A stretch of 64,000 bases of DNA from Barnesiella sp. WM24 (GTDB lineage: Bacteria; Bacteroidota; Bacteroidia; Bacteroidales; Muribaculaceae), in contig NZ_SPPC01000001.1 in NCBI RefSeq assembly GCF_004570975.1, positions 186,001 to 250,000 on the forward strand, written 5' to 3'. Below the pieces are notes generated by a model. The model was not told the DNA's origin, did not search any database, and worked only from the letters and a program-made list of their open reading frames with translations. A program made the translations under genes and the position numbers. This document shows positions 33,398 through 41,575 of the stretch, in pieces (the first letter of the stretch is position 1; each line of letters opens with the position of its first letter).

Positions 33398-33961
33398 CTA
33401 TTTATGATATCCACACTTTTCGCATACGCCCTGCTCATTAAGTGCGATACCGCAGAGCGGACAGCGCTCGATTGTTCCTGCCGGATTATATTCTTGTGAC
33501 GCGGCATTGTCTCCGCTCGTAAAAGTTATCTTAGATATATTAAGCTTGTCTTTCAGCAAGTCATAAACTATCTTAATCATTCCCTCTACCGTCATCGTCT
33601 CCTTTGTCACGACAAGGCGCGCGTCCGGATATGCCGTTGCAAGCTCGGTCTTGAATGCCGGCCCCTTCAACAGATTCTGAGGATGTCCATCCTTTATGCC
33701 TTGCTTTTCGTAAACCCCGATGATAGCGGGAAGCAACGGGTCGTCTTCACGAAGCACCAGCGCATGGTCAAAGTTTTTCAACACTTCCCATGCTGTTTTC
33801 TTTATCTCGTTACATGGGAAAACCATATTGACACCCGTGTTTATCGTGTCCTCAACTTCAATTGTCAGATTTCCGGTGTGACCGTGAAGGTATTGCGCTT
33901 CTCCTTTAAACCCGAGAAAACGGTGGGCATACTGTAGGGTGAATGATGTGATACTTTTCAT
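33398..33961 (-). CDS. QueD/PTPS-like protein with C-terminal zinc ribbon
   Basis: A 187-residue T-fold protein related to 6-carboxytetrahydropterin synthase (QueD) and 6-pyruvoyltetrahydropterin synthase. The three zinc histidines are present: His13 (YAHRF) and His26/His28 (LHGH). In known QueD a catalytic cysteine stands four residues before the HGH; here that place is Ala22 (EAQYLHGH), and no cysteine is near. Glu143-like and FDHALVL segments of the fold are kept. An added C-terminal ribbon has four cysteines (167, 170, 180, 183: CPLC and CEKC). Chemistry may therefore differ from queuosine synthesis. It stands alone, with no other queuosine gene nearby. Confidence 0.85.
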   Translation of the reverse strand: MKSITSFTLQYAHRFLGFKGEAQYLHGHTGNLTIEVEDTINTGVNMVFPCNEIKKTAWEVLKNFDHALVLREDDPLLPAIIGVYEKQGIKDGHPQNLLKGPAFKTELATAYPDARLVVTKETMTVEGMIKIVYDLLKDKLNISKITFTSGDNAASQEYNPAGTIERCPLCGIALNEQGVCEKCGYHK

Positions 33962-34143
33962 AAATGAAACCTTTTTTTGTTTGACTTATACGAGCCGACC
34001 GCTCCATATACCGGCAGCCGGACACTCTATAATTAAAACAACACTCCCCCTCGCGGGTTGCCTAACAAAAGTTATTATTACAAAAAAGTAATTATACCGC
34101 TATCTGAGGTCACCGGCTTTTTACTGGTCAGTCTTCCACCAAA
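33962..34143. other. Intergenic region upstream of the QueD-like gene
   Basis: No coding frame. Read either way it contains two small hairpins side by side, GAGC/GCTC (33992-34004) and CCGG/CCGG (34011-34021), and AT-rich flanks. No TAnnTTTG promoter with standard spacing and no preQ1-riboswitch pattern were recognised. Confidence 0.5.
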
Positions 34144-34173
34144 AAGGGACTGCACGTTGACATGCAGCCCCTT
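34144..34173 (-). terminator. Terminator of the winged-helix gene
   Basis: AAGGGACTGCA (34144-34154) and TGCAGCCCCTT (34163-34173) pair with one G-T wobble on the minus strand and are followed there by TTTTT. Confidence 0.75.
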
Positions 34174-34203
34174 CTATTGTATAGTGTAAAGTATCGAAGT
34201 TTA

Positions 34204-34410
34204 TCAGGCAAGTGATATTATAAGATCCTTGTCATCTTCATTTTCAGCGATAAGGATTTTATTCTCACGTGCAAGCCATCCGAGGGCGGCAAACAATTCC
34301 TTATCTTTCAATTTTGTCACTTTCTTGATCTGTTTAAGCCCAAGCGCATCAGCTTCATTAAGTGCATTCCACACAAGGCCGGCGTTATAACCGATAGTGT
34401 CAATGTTCAT
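34204..34410 (-). CDS. Small winged-helix protein (DUF2582 type)
   Basis: A 68-residue protein that is just one winged helix-turn-helix domain: helix INAG-like VWNALNEADALG, then LKQIKKVTKLKDKELFAALGWLARE with the recognition helix and KILIAE as the wing. It matches the small stand-alone wHTH family (PF10771/DUF2582) widespread in Bacteroidales. Targets are unknown. It has its own TAAATTTG element 67 bases upstream and an intrinsic terminator downstream, so it is a single-gene unit. Confidence 0.85.
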   Translation of the reverse strand: MNIDTIGYNAGLVWNALNEADALGLKQIKKVTKLKDKELFAALGWLARENKILIAENEDDKDLIISLA

Positions 34411-34476
34411 TGTCGTAAGTATTTATTTGTTAGACATATAAATGAATTTCCTCATGTTAAGTTCTACTACCGATGG

Positions 34477-34484
34477 CAAATTTA
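34477..34484 (-). promoter_or_regulatory. -7 element of the winged-helix gene
   Basis: TAAATTTG on the minus strand (TAnnTTTG), 66 bases upstream of the ATG at 34410. Confidence 0.5.
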
Positions 34485-34685
34485 CGATTTTTTTGCAATC
34501 TATAACATATAATTATAACAAAAATTTCCTCAAAATGTTTCTATCCTTAATTTAGCCGTCCATAATTTGACCCCGTTCCCCAATATCAGGTGGCTATTTT
34601 TCAAAGTGACTTTAACTGTAAACAGACAGCATCAAAATGTAAATATACGTATTGCCCTTAATTTTCGTGCGCCATGAATAATGTG

Positions 34686-34693
34686 TAATTTTG
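34686..34693 (+). promoter_or_regulatory. -7 element of the RND efflux operon
   Basis: TAATTTTG matches TAnnTTTG; the first gene starts 104 bases further. No strong -33 TTTG. Confidence 0.5.
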
Positions 34694-34797
34694 CATCATA
34701 AATAAGCATCGAATGAACTCAAATGTTTCATATTTGTTAAATTTATAAAACATCATAGCTTAAAAGGTATTATCACACTCTAACAAACAAGAAAACA

Positions 34798-35937
34798 ATG
34801 GGACACAAATATCTTTCAGCCATATTATTAGGCATAATTCTGCCCGTTATATCCACCGGATGTAAGAAAACGGAGAGCGAGCTTCCTGTAGTAGCTGTTC
34901 AGCCTGCATCGCAGGATGATGTCGAGATTTATGGTGAATATGTCGGCAGAGTGCGCGCACAGCAGTTTGTAGAGGTACGCGCCCGTGTAGAAGGCTATCT
35001 TGAAAAAATGCTTTTCGAGGAAGGCACATATGTAAAAAAAAATCAGGTGCTCTTCATTATAAACCCCGACCAATATCGGGCAAAGGTCGACAAAGCCCGC
35101 GCACAATTGAAAAAAGACGAGTCGCAGGAGCAAAAAGCAAAACGCGACCTTGAACGCATACGTCCGCTGTATGAACAAAATGCGGCAAGCCAGCTTGACC
35201 TTGACAATGCAGTCGCCGCCTATGAGACAGCAAAGGCGTCGGTGGCTATGAGCCGCGCCGACCTCGCCCAGTCAGAGCTCGAGCTTGGCTATACGACCGT
35301 GCGCTCCCCTATCGCGGGACACATCAGTGAACGTAACGTGGACCTCGGCACCCTCGTAGGACCCGGAGCCAAATCTCTTCTCGCGACAATCGTCAAGAGC
35401 GACACTGTGCTGATCGACTTCAGCATGACCGCTCTCGACTACCTGAAGAGCAAGGAACGCAACGTGGACTTCAGCCAGCAAGATGAAAACCGCTCGTGGC
35501 AGCCCTATGTCACCATAACCCTTGCCGACAACACGGTATATCTCCACAAAGGAATGGTAGACTTTGCCGAACCGACAGTCGACCCGAATACAGGAACATT
35601 CTCGGTGCGTGCCGAGATGCCTAATCCTGAACGTGCCATTCTTCCCGGTCAGTTCACCAAGGTAAAGGTGCTGCTTGACGTAAGAGAAAAAGCGACCGTC
35701 GTCCCCACCCGCGCCATAAGCATAGAGAAAGGCGGCGCCCACATTTTTGTCATGCGCGCCGACTCTACCGTTGAAAAGCGCTTTATCGAGGTAGGTCCCG
35801 AATTTCAGAACAATATGGTTGTCGAGCGCGGACTCAATCCCGGAGAAAATGTTGTTGTCGAAGGCTATCACAAGCTTGCCCCCGGCATGAAAGTCAAGGT
35901 CAGCGACATGCTCAATACTGAGAGCGACGAAGAATAA
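34798..35937 (+). CDS. RND efflux periplasmic adaptor (MexA/AcrA type)
   Basis: A 379-residue membrane-fusion protein that bridges the inner-membrane pump and the outer-membrane channel. The signal ends in STGC, a lipobox, so it is anchored by lipid in the inner membrane. Domain order is normal: beta-barrel/lipoyl entry (EIYGEYVGRVRAQQFVEVRARVEG region), an alpha-helical hairpin (about 95-160, rich in Lys/Glu/Gln), the second lipoyl half (GYTTVRSPIAGHISERNV), barrel and membrane-proximal parts (PTRAISIEKGG). First gene of the three-gene efflux operon; the pump gene starts 25 bases downstream. Confidence 0.95.
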   Translation: MGHKYLSAILLGIILPVISTGCKKTESELPVVAVQPASQDDVEIYGEYVGRVRAQQFVEVRARVEGYLEKMLFEEGTYVKKNQVLFIINPDQYRAKVDKARAQLKKDESQEQKAKRDLERIRPLYEQNAASQLDLDNAVAAYETAKASVAMSRADLAQSELELGYTTVRSPIAGHISERNVDLGTLVGPGAKSLLATIVKSDTVLIDFSMTALDYLKSKERNVDFSQQDENRSWQPYVTITLADNTVYLHKGMVDFAEPTVDPNTGTFSVRAEMPNPERAILPGQFTKVKVLLDVREKATVVPTRAISIEKGGAHIFVMRADSTVEKRFIEVGPEFQNNMVVERGLNPGENVVVEGYHKLAPGMKVKVSDMLNTESDEE

Positions 35938-35962
35938 CCATACACCAAGCACTGGAAAAGCA

Positions 35963-38900
35963 ATGAAAGTAAGTTTTTTCATAGACCGCCCGGTCTTCTC
36001 GATGGTATTGTCGATACTGATTATAATCGTAGGCGTCATCGGACTCACGATGTTGCCTATCGACCAGTATCCGCAGATCACTCCCCCTGTAGTAAAAATC
36101 AGCGCCTCCTATCCAGGAGCAAGCGCCCTTACGGTGTCACAGGCAGTAGCCACCCCGATTGAGCAGGAGCTTAACGGCACTCCCGGCATGCTTTACATGG
36201 AGTCGTCAAGCTCCAACTCCGGGTCATTTTCTGCGACGGTGACATTTGACATATCGGCAAACGCCGACCTTGCAGCCGTAGAAATCCAGAACCGTGTCAA
36301 ACTCGCGGAGTCACGACTGCCTGCAGAAGTCGTACAAAATGGTATCTCAGTCGAAAAGCAGGCTCCAAGCCAGCTTCTCACGATATGTGTCCAGTCATCC
36401 GACCCGAAGTTTGACGAAATATATCTCAGTAACTTCGCAACCCTAAACGTCATAGACCTTCTCAGGCGCATACCTGGAGTAGGACGCGTGTCGCAGATAG
36501 GTGGACGATATTACGCCATGCAGATATGGGTGCAGCCCGACAAGCTCGCCAATCTCGGCATTACAGTCGCCGACCTTCAGAAAGCACTGAAAGACCAGAA
36601 CCGCGAGTCGGCGGCAGGAGTGTTGGGACAGCAGCCTACCAAAGGTCTTGATGTCACGATTCCTATCACCACCCAGGGCCGACTGTCGACCGTGAGCCAG
36701 TTTGAGGAAATTGTCGTTCGCGCCAACCCCGACGGGTCAATCATCCGTCTGCGTGACGTAGCGCGCATCTCACTCGAGGCACAGAGCTACAACACCGAGA
36801 GCGGCATCAATGGAGAAAATGCCGCAGTGCTTGCCGTATATATGCTTCCCGGCGCCAACGCGATGGATGTAGCCTCACGCGTCAAGGAAGCGATGGAAGA
36901 AATCAGTAAAAGTTTTCCTGAGGGGTTGAGCTACGAGATTCCGTTTGACATGACCACCTATATCTCGGAGTCAATCCATGAGGTCTACAAGACCCTCTTC
37001 GAGGCGCTTATACTTGTGATTTTTGTAGTCTACCTGTCGCTTCAGTCGTGGCGCGCGACCCTAATTCCACTTGTTGCGGTGCCCATCTCGCTTATAGGAA
37101 CATTCGGATTCATGCTCATATTCGGATTTTCACTAAACATGCTTACCCTTCTCGGACTCGTACTCGCAATTGGTATAGTAGTGGATGACGCCATTGTGGT
37201 AGTGGAGAATGTCGAACGCGTGATGGAGGAAGAGCATCTGCCGCCTTACGAGGCTACGAAAAAAGCCATGCAGGGACTTGCGAGCCCTATTATAGCCACA
37301 TCGCTGGTGCTTGCCGCCGTATTTGTCCCGGTAAGCTTCCTCGGCGGTATCACCGGGCAGCTTTATCGCCAGTTCACGGTGACAATCGTAGTCTCAGTGC
37401 TACTATCAGCAGTAGTAGCCCTTACACTCAGCCCCGTGATGTGTTCCCTCATCCTGCGACCGCAGAAAGAGGGCGAAAAGAAAAATATTGTGTTCCGCAA
37501 AATCAATGAATGGCTTGCAAAAGGCAACTCTAAATATGTAAAAATCATAGGTGACAGCCTGAAATACAAGAAACGCGTCATCGCCGGATTCGGGATGATG
37601 ATCATAGCAATCTTCATCATCAACAAATTCATGCCCTCAAGCTTCCTTCCCGTCGAAGACCAAGGTTATTTCAAAGTTGAGCTTGAACTTCCGGAGGGAG
37701 CCACCCTTGAGCGCACACGCCAGGTGACAGAGCGCGCGGTAGAGTATCTGACCGCCAATCCTGCCGTGGAATATGTGCAGAGCGTTGCCGGCAGCAGCTC
37801 GCAAGTGGGCAGCAGTCAGGCGCGAAGTGAGCTTACAGTCATCCTGAAACCCTGGGAAGAGCGTGATGACGAGACTATCGACGACATAATGGCAGAGGTA
37901 AGGAAAGACCTCTCGCAATATCCGGAATGTAAGGTATATCTTTCTAAGCCGCCGGTAATCCCCGGACTCGGACAGTCGGGAGGCTTTGAGATGCAGCTTG
38001 AAGCGCGCGGCGACGCCACTCTTTCCGACCTTGAGGCGGCTACTGACACTGTGATGAAATATGCCGCGATGAACAAAAAAGTGGCAGGGCTGTCGACATC
38101 CCTGCAAGCCGACATCCCACAGCTTTACTTTGACGTGGACCGTGACAAAGTGAAGTTTGCCGGTGTGCCGCTTGCCGATGTGTTTGCGACGATGAAAGCT
38201 TATACAGGCTCGGTCTATGTCAACGACTTCAACATGTTTAACCGTGTCTACCGAGTATATATCCAGGCAGAGGCGCCATATCGCGAACACCGTGATAACA
38301 TCAACCTGTTTTTTGTACGCGGCAATGGAGATACTATGATACCTCTCACGTCGCTCGGCACATCTTCGTTTACGACCGGACCGGGAAACATCAAGCGATT
38401 CAACATGTTTAACAGCGCGGTTATACGCGGTGAGGCGGCAAAAGGCTACAGCTCGGGTGAAGCGATGGAAATCGTCGAGCAGATTGCCAGGGAAAAGCTG
38501 CCTGAAAACATTGGAGTGGAATGGAGCGGACTATCATTTCAGGAGAAAAAGGCGGGCGGACAGACAGGTCTTGTGCTGACGCTTGTATTTCTCTTCGTGT
38601 TTCTCTTCCTCGCAGCGCTCTATGAAAGCTGGACTGTGCCGGCGGCGGTATTGCTCTCTCTGCCTGTAGCCGCATTCGGAGCCTACATAGGAGAATGGGC
38701 ATGCGGACTTGAAAATGACGTGTATTTCCAGATCGGACTCGTAATGCTCATGGGTATGGCGGCAAAGAATGCCATCCTGATTGTGGAGTTTGCAAAAGAG
38801 CAGACCGACCGCGGCACCGACGCATTTCAGGCAGCCATATATGCTGCGCGCCTGCGTTTCCGCCCTATCCTCATGACCTCGCTCGCATTTATCCTCGGAA

Positions 38901-39127
38901 TGTTGCCTATGGTCATCGCGTCGGGTCCCGGTTCTGCGAGCCGCCAGGCAATAGGCACAGGCGTATTTTTCGGCATGATTGTAGCCGTAGTCGCCGGAAT
39001 CGTGCTTGTACCATTCTTCTTCGTGCTTATCTACAGAGTAATGAGCAGGCTGCGTAGCCGTTATCCCGGTGTTCACATGCCTGCCAAGGCTAAAAAGTTG
39101 ACTAACATCTTCCATAAGAAAAAATGA
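35963..39127 (+). CDS. RND efflux transporter permease (HAE1/AcrB type)
   Basis: A 1054-residue inner-membrane proton/drug antiporter. It starts with FIDRPVFSMVLSILIIIVG, the first of 12 membrane spans; two large periplasmic loops follow TM1 and TM7. The proton-relay aspartates are in GIVVDDAIVVVENVERV in TM4, and the second half carries GMAAKNAILIVEFAKEQ and RPILMTSLAFILGMLPM. It takes substrates from the periplasm or membrane and passes them to the outer-membrane channel. The HAE1 group fits drugs and bile-type detergents; metal exporters have other TM4 motifs. It overlaps the channel gene by four bases (ATGA). Confidence 0.97.
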   Translation: MKVSFFIDRPVFSMVLSILIIIVGVIGLTMLPIDQYPQITPPVVKISASYPGASALTVSQAVATPIEQELNGTPGMLYMESSSSNSGSFSATVTFDISANADLAAVEIQNRVKLAESRLPAEVVQNGISVEKQAPSQLLTICVQSSDPKFDEIYLSNFATLNVIDLLRRIPGVGRVSQIGGRYYAMQIWVQPDKLANLGITVADLQKALKDQNRESAAGVLGQQPTKGLDVTIPITTQGRLSTVSQFEEIVVRANPDGSIIRLRDVARISLEAQSYNTESGINGENAAVLAVYMLPGANAMDVASRVKEAMEEISKSFPEGLSYEIPFDMTTYISESIHEVYKTLFEALILVIFVVYLSLQSWRATLIPLVAVPISLIGTFGFMLIFGFSLNMLTLLGLVLAIGIVVDDAIVVVENVERVMEEEHLPPYEATKKAMQGLASPIIATSLVLAAVFVPVSFLGGITGQLYRQFTVTIVVSVLLSAVVALTLSPVMCSLILRPQKEGEKKNIVFRKINEWLAKGNSKYVKIIGDSLKYKKRVIAGFGMMIIAIFIINKFMPSSFLPVEDQGYFKVELELPEGATLERTRQVTERAVEYLTANPAVEYVQSVAGSSSQVGSSQARSELTVILKPWEERDDETIDDIMAEVRKDLSQYPECKVYLSKPPVIPGLGQSGGFEMQLEARGDATLSDLEAATDTVMKYAAMNKKVAGLSTSLQADIPQLYFDVDRDKVKFAGVPLADVFATMKAYTGSVYVNDFNMFNRVYRVYIQAEAPYREHRDNINLFFVRGNGDTMIPLTSLGTSSFTTGPGNIKRFNMFNSAVIRGEAAKGYSSGEAMEIVEQIAREKLPENIGVEWSGLSFQEKKAGGQTGLVLTLVFLFVFLFLAALYESWTVPAAVLLSLPVAAFGAYIGEWACGLENDVYFQIGLVMLMGMAAKNAILIVEFAKEQTDRGTDAFQAAIYAARLRFRPILMTSLAFILGMLPMVIASGPGSASRQAIGTGVFFGMIVAVVAGIVLVPFFFVLIYRVMSRLRSRYPGVHMPAKAKKLTNIFHKKK

Positions 39128-40497
39128 GAACGCGACTTATTATATCATCCCTGCTTATTGCATTCGCGATGTGTGGATGTAAGCTCGGTCAAAAATATGT
39201 GAAACCGCAGATGGCAATCCCGGCAACACTGGAAAAAGAGCACCTGACCGACACTTTTTCTATCGCCGACCTTGCATGGTGGGACATCTATAACGACCCG
39301 GTACTGCGCAAGCTCATCGAGCACACCCTTGAAAACAACAAGGACCTGCGTATAGCCGACGCGCGCATAAAAGAGCTTGCGGCAAGAAAGCGTGTCGAGA
39401 CAGCCAATCTGCTGCCTTCGGTCAACGGTCAGGCATATGTCCAGAAAGAAGGTCTCAACTACGGCGGCGACCATTATAAGAATGACCCGGAAAATGGATT
39501 GAAGGCATCCATGTCATGGGAACTTGACATATGGGGCAATCTCCGATGGGCTAATGACCGCAGCAAGGCACTTCTTCTTGAAAGCGTCGAAGACCGGCGC
39601 GGACTGACAATCTCAATAATCGCACAAGTGGCCCAGGCTTACTTCGAGCTGGTGGCTCTTGACAATGAGCTAAGCATCGTGAAGCAGACTCTCGATGCCC
39701 GTAAGGAAAGCGTGAGACTTGCCAAATTGAGATTTGAGGGAGGTCTTACATCAGAGACATCCTATCAGCAGGCAAAAGTGGAGCTTGCCCGCACCGCTAC
39801 ACATATACCTATTCTTGAGCGTGACATCTCTCTGAAGGAAAACGAGATTTCTTTCCTTGCAGGCGATTTCCCCTCGCCAATCGAACGAAACCGCCAGCGC
39901 TCTACGATAAACCTGCCCGATGACCTGCCGGTAGGAATGCCGTCGACATTACTTGAACGACGTCCCGACGTACGCGCAGCCGAACAGAGCCTTATTGCCG
40001 CCAATGCCGCGGTAGGAGTCGCTTACACCAACAGGTTTCCGCGTCTGTCTCTTACAGCGACAGGCGGACTGGAAAGCGAGGAGTTTTCCGACTTTTTCAA
40101 GTCGCCGATGCACTTTCTAAGCGCGTCATTGCTCGGTCCGATATTTGACTTCGGACGGCGACAAGGAGCCTACAGGGCGCAACAGGCGGTCTACGAGCAG
40201 GAGTGTTACAGCTACGAAAAGACTGTGTTGAACGCTTTCATGGAAGCACGCAATGCCATTGTCGACTATAACAAGATTCAGGAAATCTACGAGTCAATGG
40301 CTGAACTCGAACAGGCGTCAAAGACCTCAATGGAACTTGCCCAGTTGCAATACATTAACGGAGTAATCGGATATATCGATGTGCTTGACGCTCAGCGTAG
40401 CTACTTCGACGCCCAGGTCAATCTGAGCAACGCCGTGCGCAACAAGGAGCTTGTCATCGTGCAGCTCTACAAAGCTCTCGGAGGAGGCTGGAACTAA
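39124..40497 (+). CDS. Outer-membrane efflux channel lipoprotein (OprM/TolC type)
   Basis: A 457-residue outer-membrane factor. The signal ends AMCGC (lipobox). The OprM/NodT layout is clear: WWDIYNDPVLRKLIEHTLENN near the start, long coiled helices with LELDIWGNLR-type motif (SMSWELDIWGNLRW), LLERRPDVRAAEQSLIAANA in the middle and YINGVIGYIDVLDAQRSYFDAQ in the second repeat. Trimers form the exit duct for the pump. It overlaps the permease gene by four bases. Its TAA stop lies exactly at the insertion point of the IS element (40495-40497), so the protein is intact. Confidence 0.95.
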   Translation: MRTRLIISSLLIAFAMCGCKLGQKYVKPQMAIPATLEKEHLTDTFSIADLAWWDIYNDPVLRKLIEHTLENNKDLRIADARIKELAARKRVETANLLPSVNGQAYVQKEGLNYGGDHYKNDPENGLKASMSWELDIWGNLRWANDRSKALLLESVEDRRGLTISIIAQVAQAYFELVALDNELSIVKQTLDARKESVRLAKLRFEGGLTSETSYQQAKVELARTATHIPILERDISLKENEISFLAGDFPSPIERNRQRSTINLPDDLPVGMPSTLLERRPDVRAAEQSLIAANAAVGVAYTNRFPRLSLTATGGLESEEFSDFFKSPMHFLSASLLGPIFDFGRRQGAYRAQQAVYEQECYSYEKTVLNAFMEARNAIVDYNKIQEIYESMAELEQASKTSMELAQLQYINGVIGYIDVLDAQRSYFDAQVNLSNAVRNKELVIVQLYKALGGGWN

Positions 40498-40526
40498 GAC
40501 CCCGTTCCCAAATATTTGTTAATGCT
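40498..40526 (+). repeat. Left terminal inverted repeat of the IS
   Basis: Starts GACCCCGTTCCCAAATATTT and ends TTAATGCT; pairs with 41547-41575 with two mismatches (positions 11 and 13). Confidence 0.9.
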
Positions 40527-40714
40527 GGTGTCGCATATCTCTGAGTGATTTTTGTCTTGTGATAAAGGAGCGTAGCCGTAGCTACGTGACTGAAGAAGAA
40601 GGCAAAAAGCGCCAGAGCGATGCGATGATAAGGTAATTTTATACATCAGCACACAATTAATTTCACCCCAATTCAGTTATATGCTTTTAAGCATTTATAA
40701 CTTGTTGGATTAGA
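40527..40714. other. Non-coding left arm of the IS
   Basis: About 190 bases between the left repeat and the transposase start. It has a 10-bp palindrome CGTAGCTACG (near 40572-40584) and one 37-codon stretch without stop or start codon (40528-40638) ending EEEGKKRQSDAMIR. It may hold the transposase promoter or be a relic. Confidence 0.5.
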
Positions 40715-41554
40715 TTGGGATATACTACAGATTTGACACTTGGACAGCGCAACTTTATTTTAGAAAAATTTCCGGAAATTTTCAATACGAAATCAAAGGC
40801 TGATATATTTGAGATTATTAATGCCTTGTTTTTCTTAATCAAAACAGGGTGTCAATGGAAACTTCTGCCAAATGATTTTCCAAAATGGCGTACCGTGTAT
40901 GAATTTTACCGCAAGTGGATTTCTATAGGATTCTTTGACCGTTTGACCCAAGAATTGAATGTCATGGCAAGGGATTCGCTAAGGAAATCGGCTAAACAGA
41001 TTGTTGCCGTCATAGACAGCCAAAGCGTGCGTACCGGACTGACCCAATCAGTAAAGGGAATAGACGGAGGAAAGAAAATCAAGGGTATAAAAAGACATTT
41101 TGCCGTAGATTCAAATGGATTCCCACTGACTATAGTTATATCACGCGCAAATGTCCACGACAGCAAGGGGGCGATTGGATTGGCAATTGACACGGTCTGC
41201 AAATATCCCACGATCAAATTATTAAAGGCAGACAACGGCTATCGCGGACCTTTAGTAAAAAACGTGAAAGAGGGATTGCTTGTGGAATTGGAGTGTGTGA
41301 AATCGAATTTCGGCACATCGGAATTCAAGCCGATTAACGGCAGGTGGGTTGTGGAACGCACCTTCTCGTGGCTTGAATCTTTCAGAAGATTAAATAGGAA
41401 TTACGAACAGTTTCTTCACACCGCCAAAGCGATTGCGATGGCAGTGTGTGCAATGTTTATGTTGTTTAATTCAACTTCATCCCGAGTTCATCACAGACAT
41501 ATTTATTCTCAGCTTTCCGTGGCAGAAATTACCATCGCCTCGGCCAAGCATTAA
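40715..41554 (+). CDS. IS5-family DDE transposase
   Basis: A 279-residue transposase. An N-terminal DUF4096-like DNA-binding part (ILEKFPEIFNTK, TGCQWKLLPNDFPKW) precedes a DDE domain: first Asp in VAVIDSQSVRTG, second Asp in KADNGYRG and Glu in VVERTFSWLESFRRLNRNYE. The GGKKIKGIKRHFAVDSNG segment is typical of IS5 relatives. The first codon is TTG at 40715; no ATG fits the family start, so TTG is taken as the likely start. The frame is intact and the ends match, so the element may still move. Confidence 0.93.
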   Translation: MGYTTDLTLGQRNFILEKFPEIFNTKSKADIFEIINALFFLIKTGCQWKLLPNDFPKWRTVYEFYRKWISIGFFDRLTQELNVMARDSLRKSAKQIVAVIDSQSVRTGLTQSVKGIDGGKKIKGIKRHFAVDSNGFPLTIVISRANVHDSKGAIGLAIDTVCKYPTIKLLKADNGYRGPLVKNVKEGLLVELECVKSNFGTSEFKPINGRWVVERTFSWLESFRRLNRNYEQFLHTAKAIAMAVCAMFMLFNSTSSRVHHRHIYSQLSVAEITIASAKH

Positions 41555-41575
41555 CAAATATTGGAGAACGGGGTC
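41547..41575 (-). repeat. Right terminal inverted repeat of the IS
   Basis: Reverse complement starts GACCCCGTTCTCCAATATTT; partner of 40498-40526. Confidence 0.9.

Larger units (their letters stand above)
34411..34797. other. Divergent control region (387 bp) between wHTH and RND operon
   Basis: AT-rich, with no coding frame. It holds a minus-strand TAAATTTG at 34477-34484 for the winged-helix gene and a plus-strand TAATTTTG at 34686-34693 for the efflux operon. The transport operon leader of about 100 bases has a weak ATGTTT/AAACAT pairing; nothing else is evident. Confidence 0.6.
40498..41575 (+). mobile_element. IS5-type insertion sequence (about 1078 bp)
   Basis: A complete element with 29-bp terminal inverted repeats (27 of 29 identical), one transposase gene and a flanking TAA duplication (40495-40497 and 41576-41578), or CTAAG if the end bases are counted with the target. 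A TNA-type 3-bp duplication would fit the IS1031-like branch of IS5. It separates the efflux channel gene from the convergent U32 gene. Confidence 0.9.

Noticed and set aside
33962-34143. PreQ1 riboswitch before the QueD-like gene
   Set aside because: The characteristic short H-type pseudoknot with A-rich tail could not be found; only two small hairpins exist, and the promoter position is unknown.
35272-36081. A 269-codon minus-strand frame opposite the efflux adaptor and permease
   Set aside because: It covers two well-supported genes on the other strand and has no recognisable domain.
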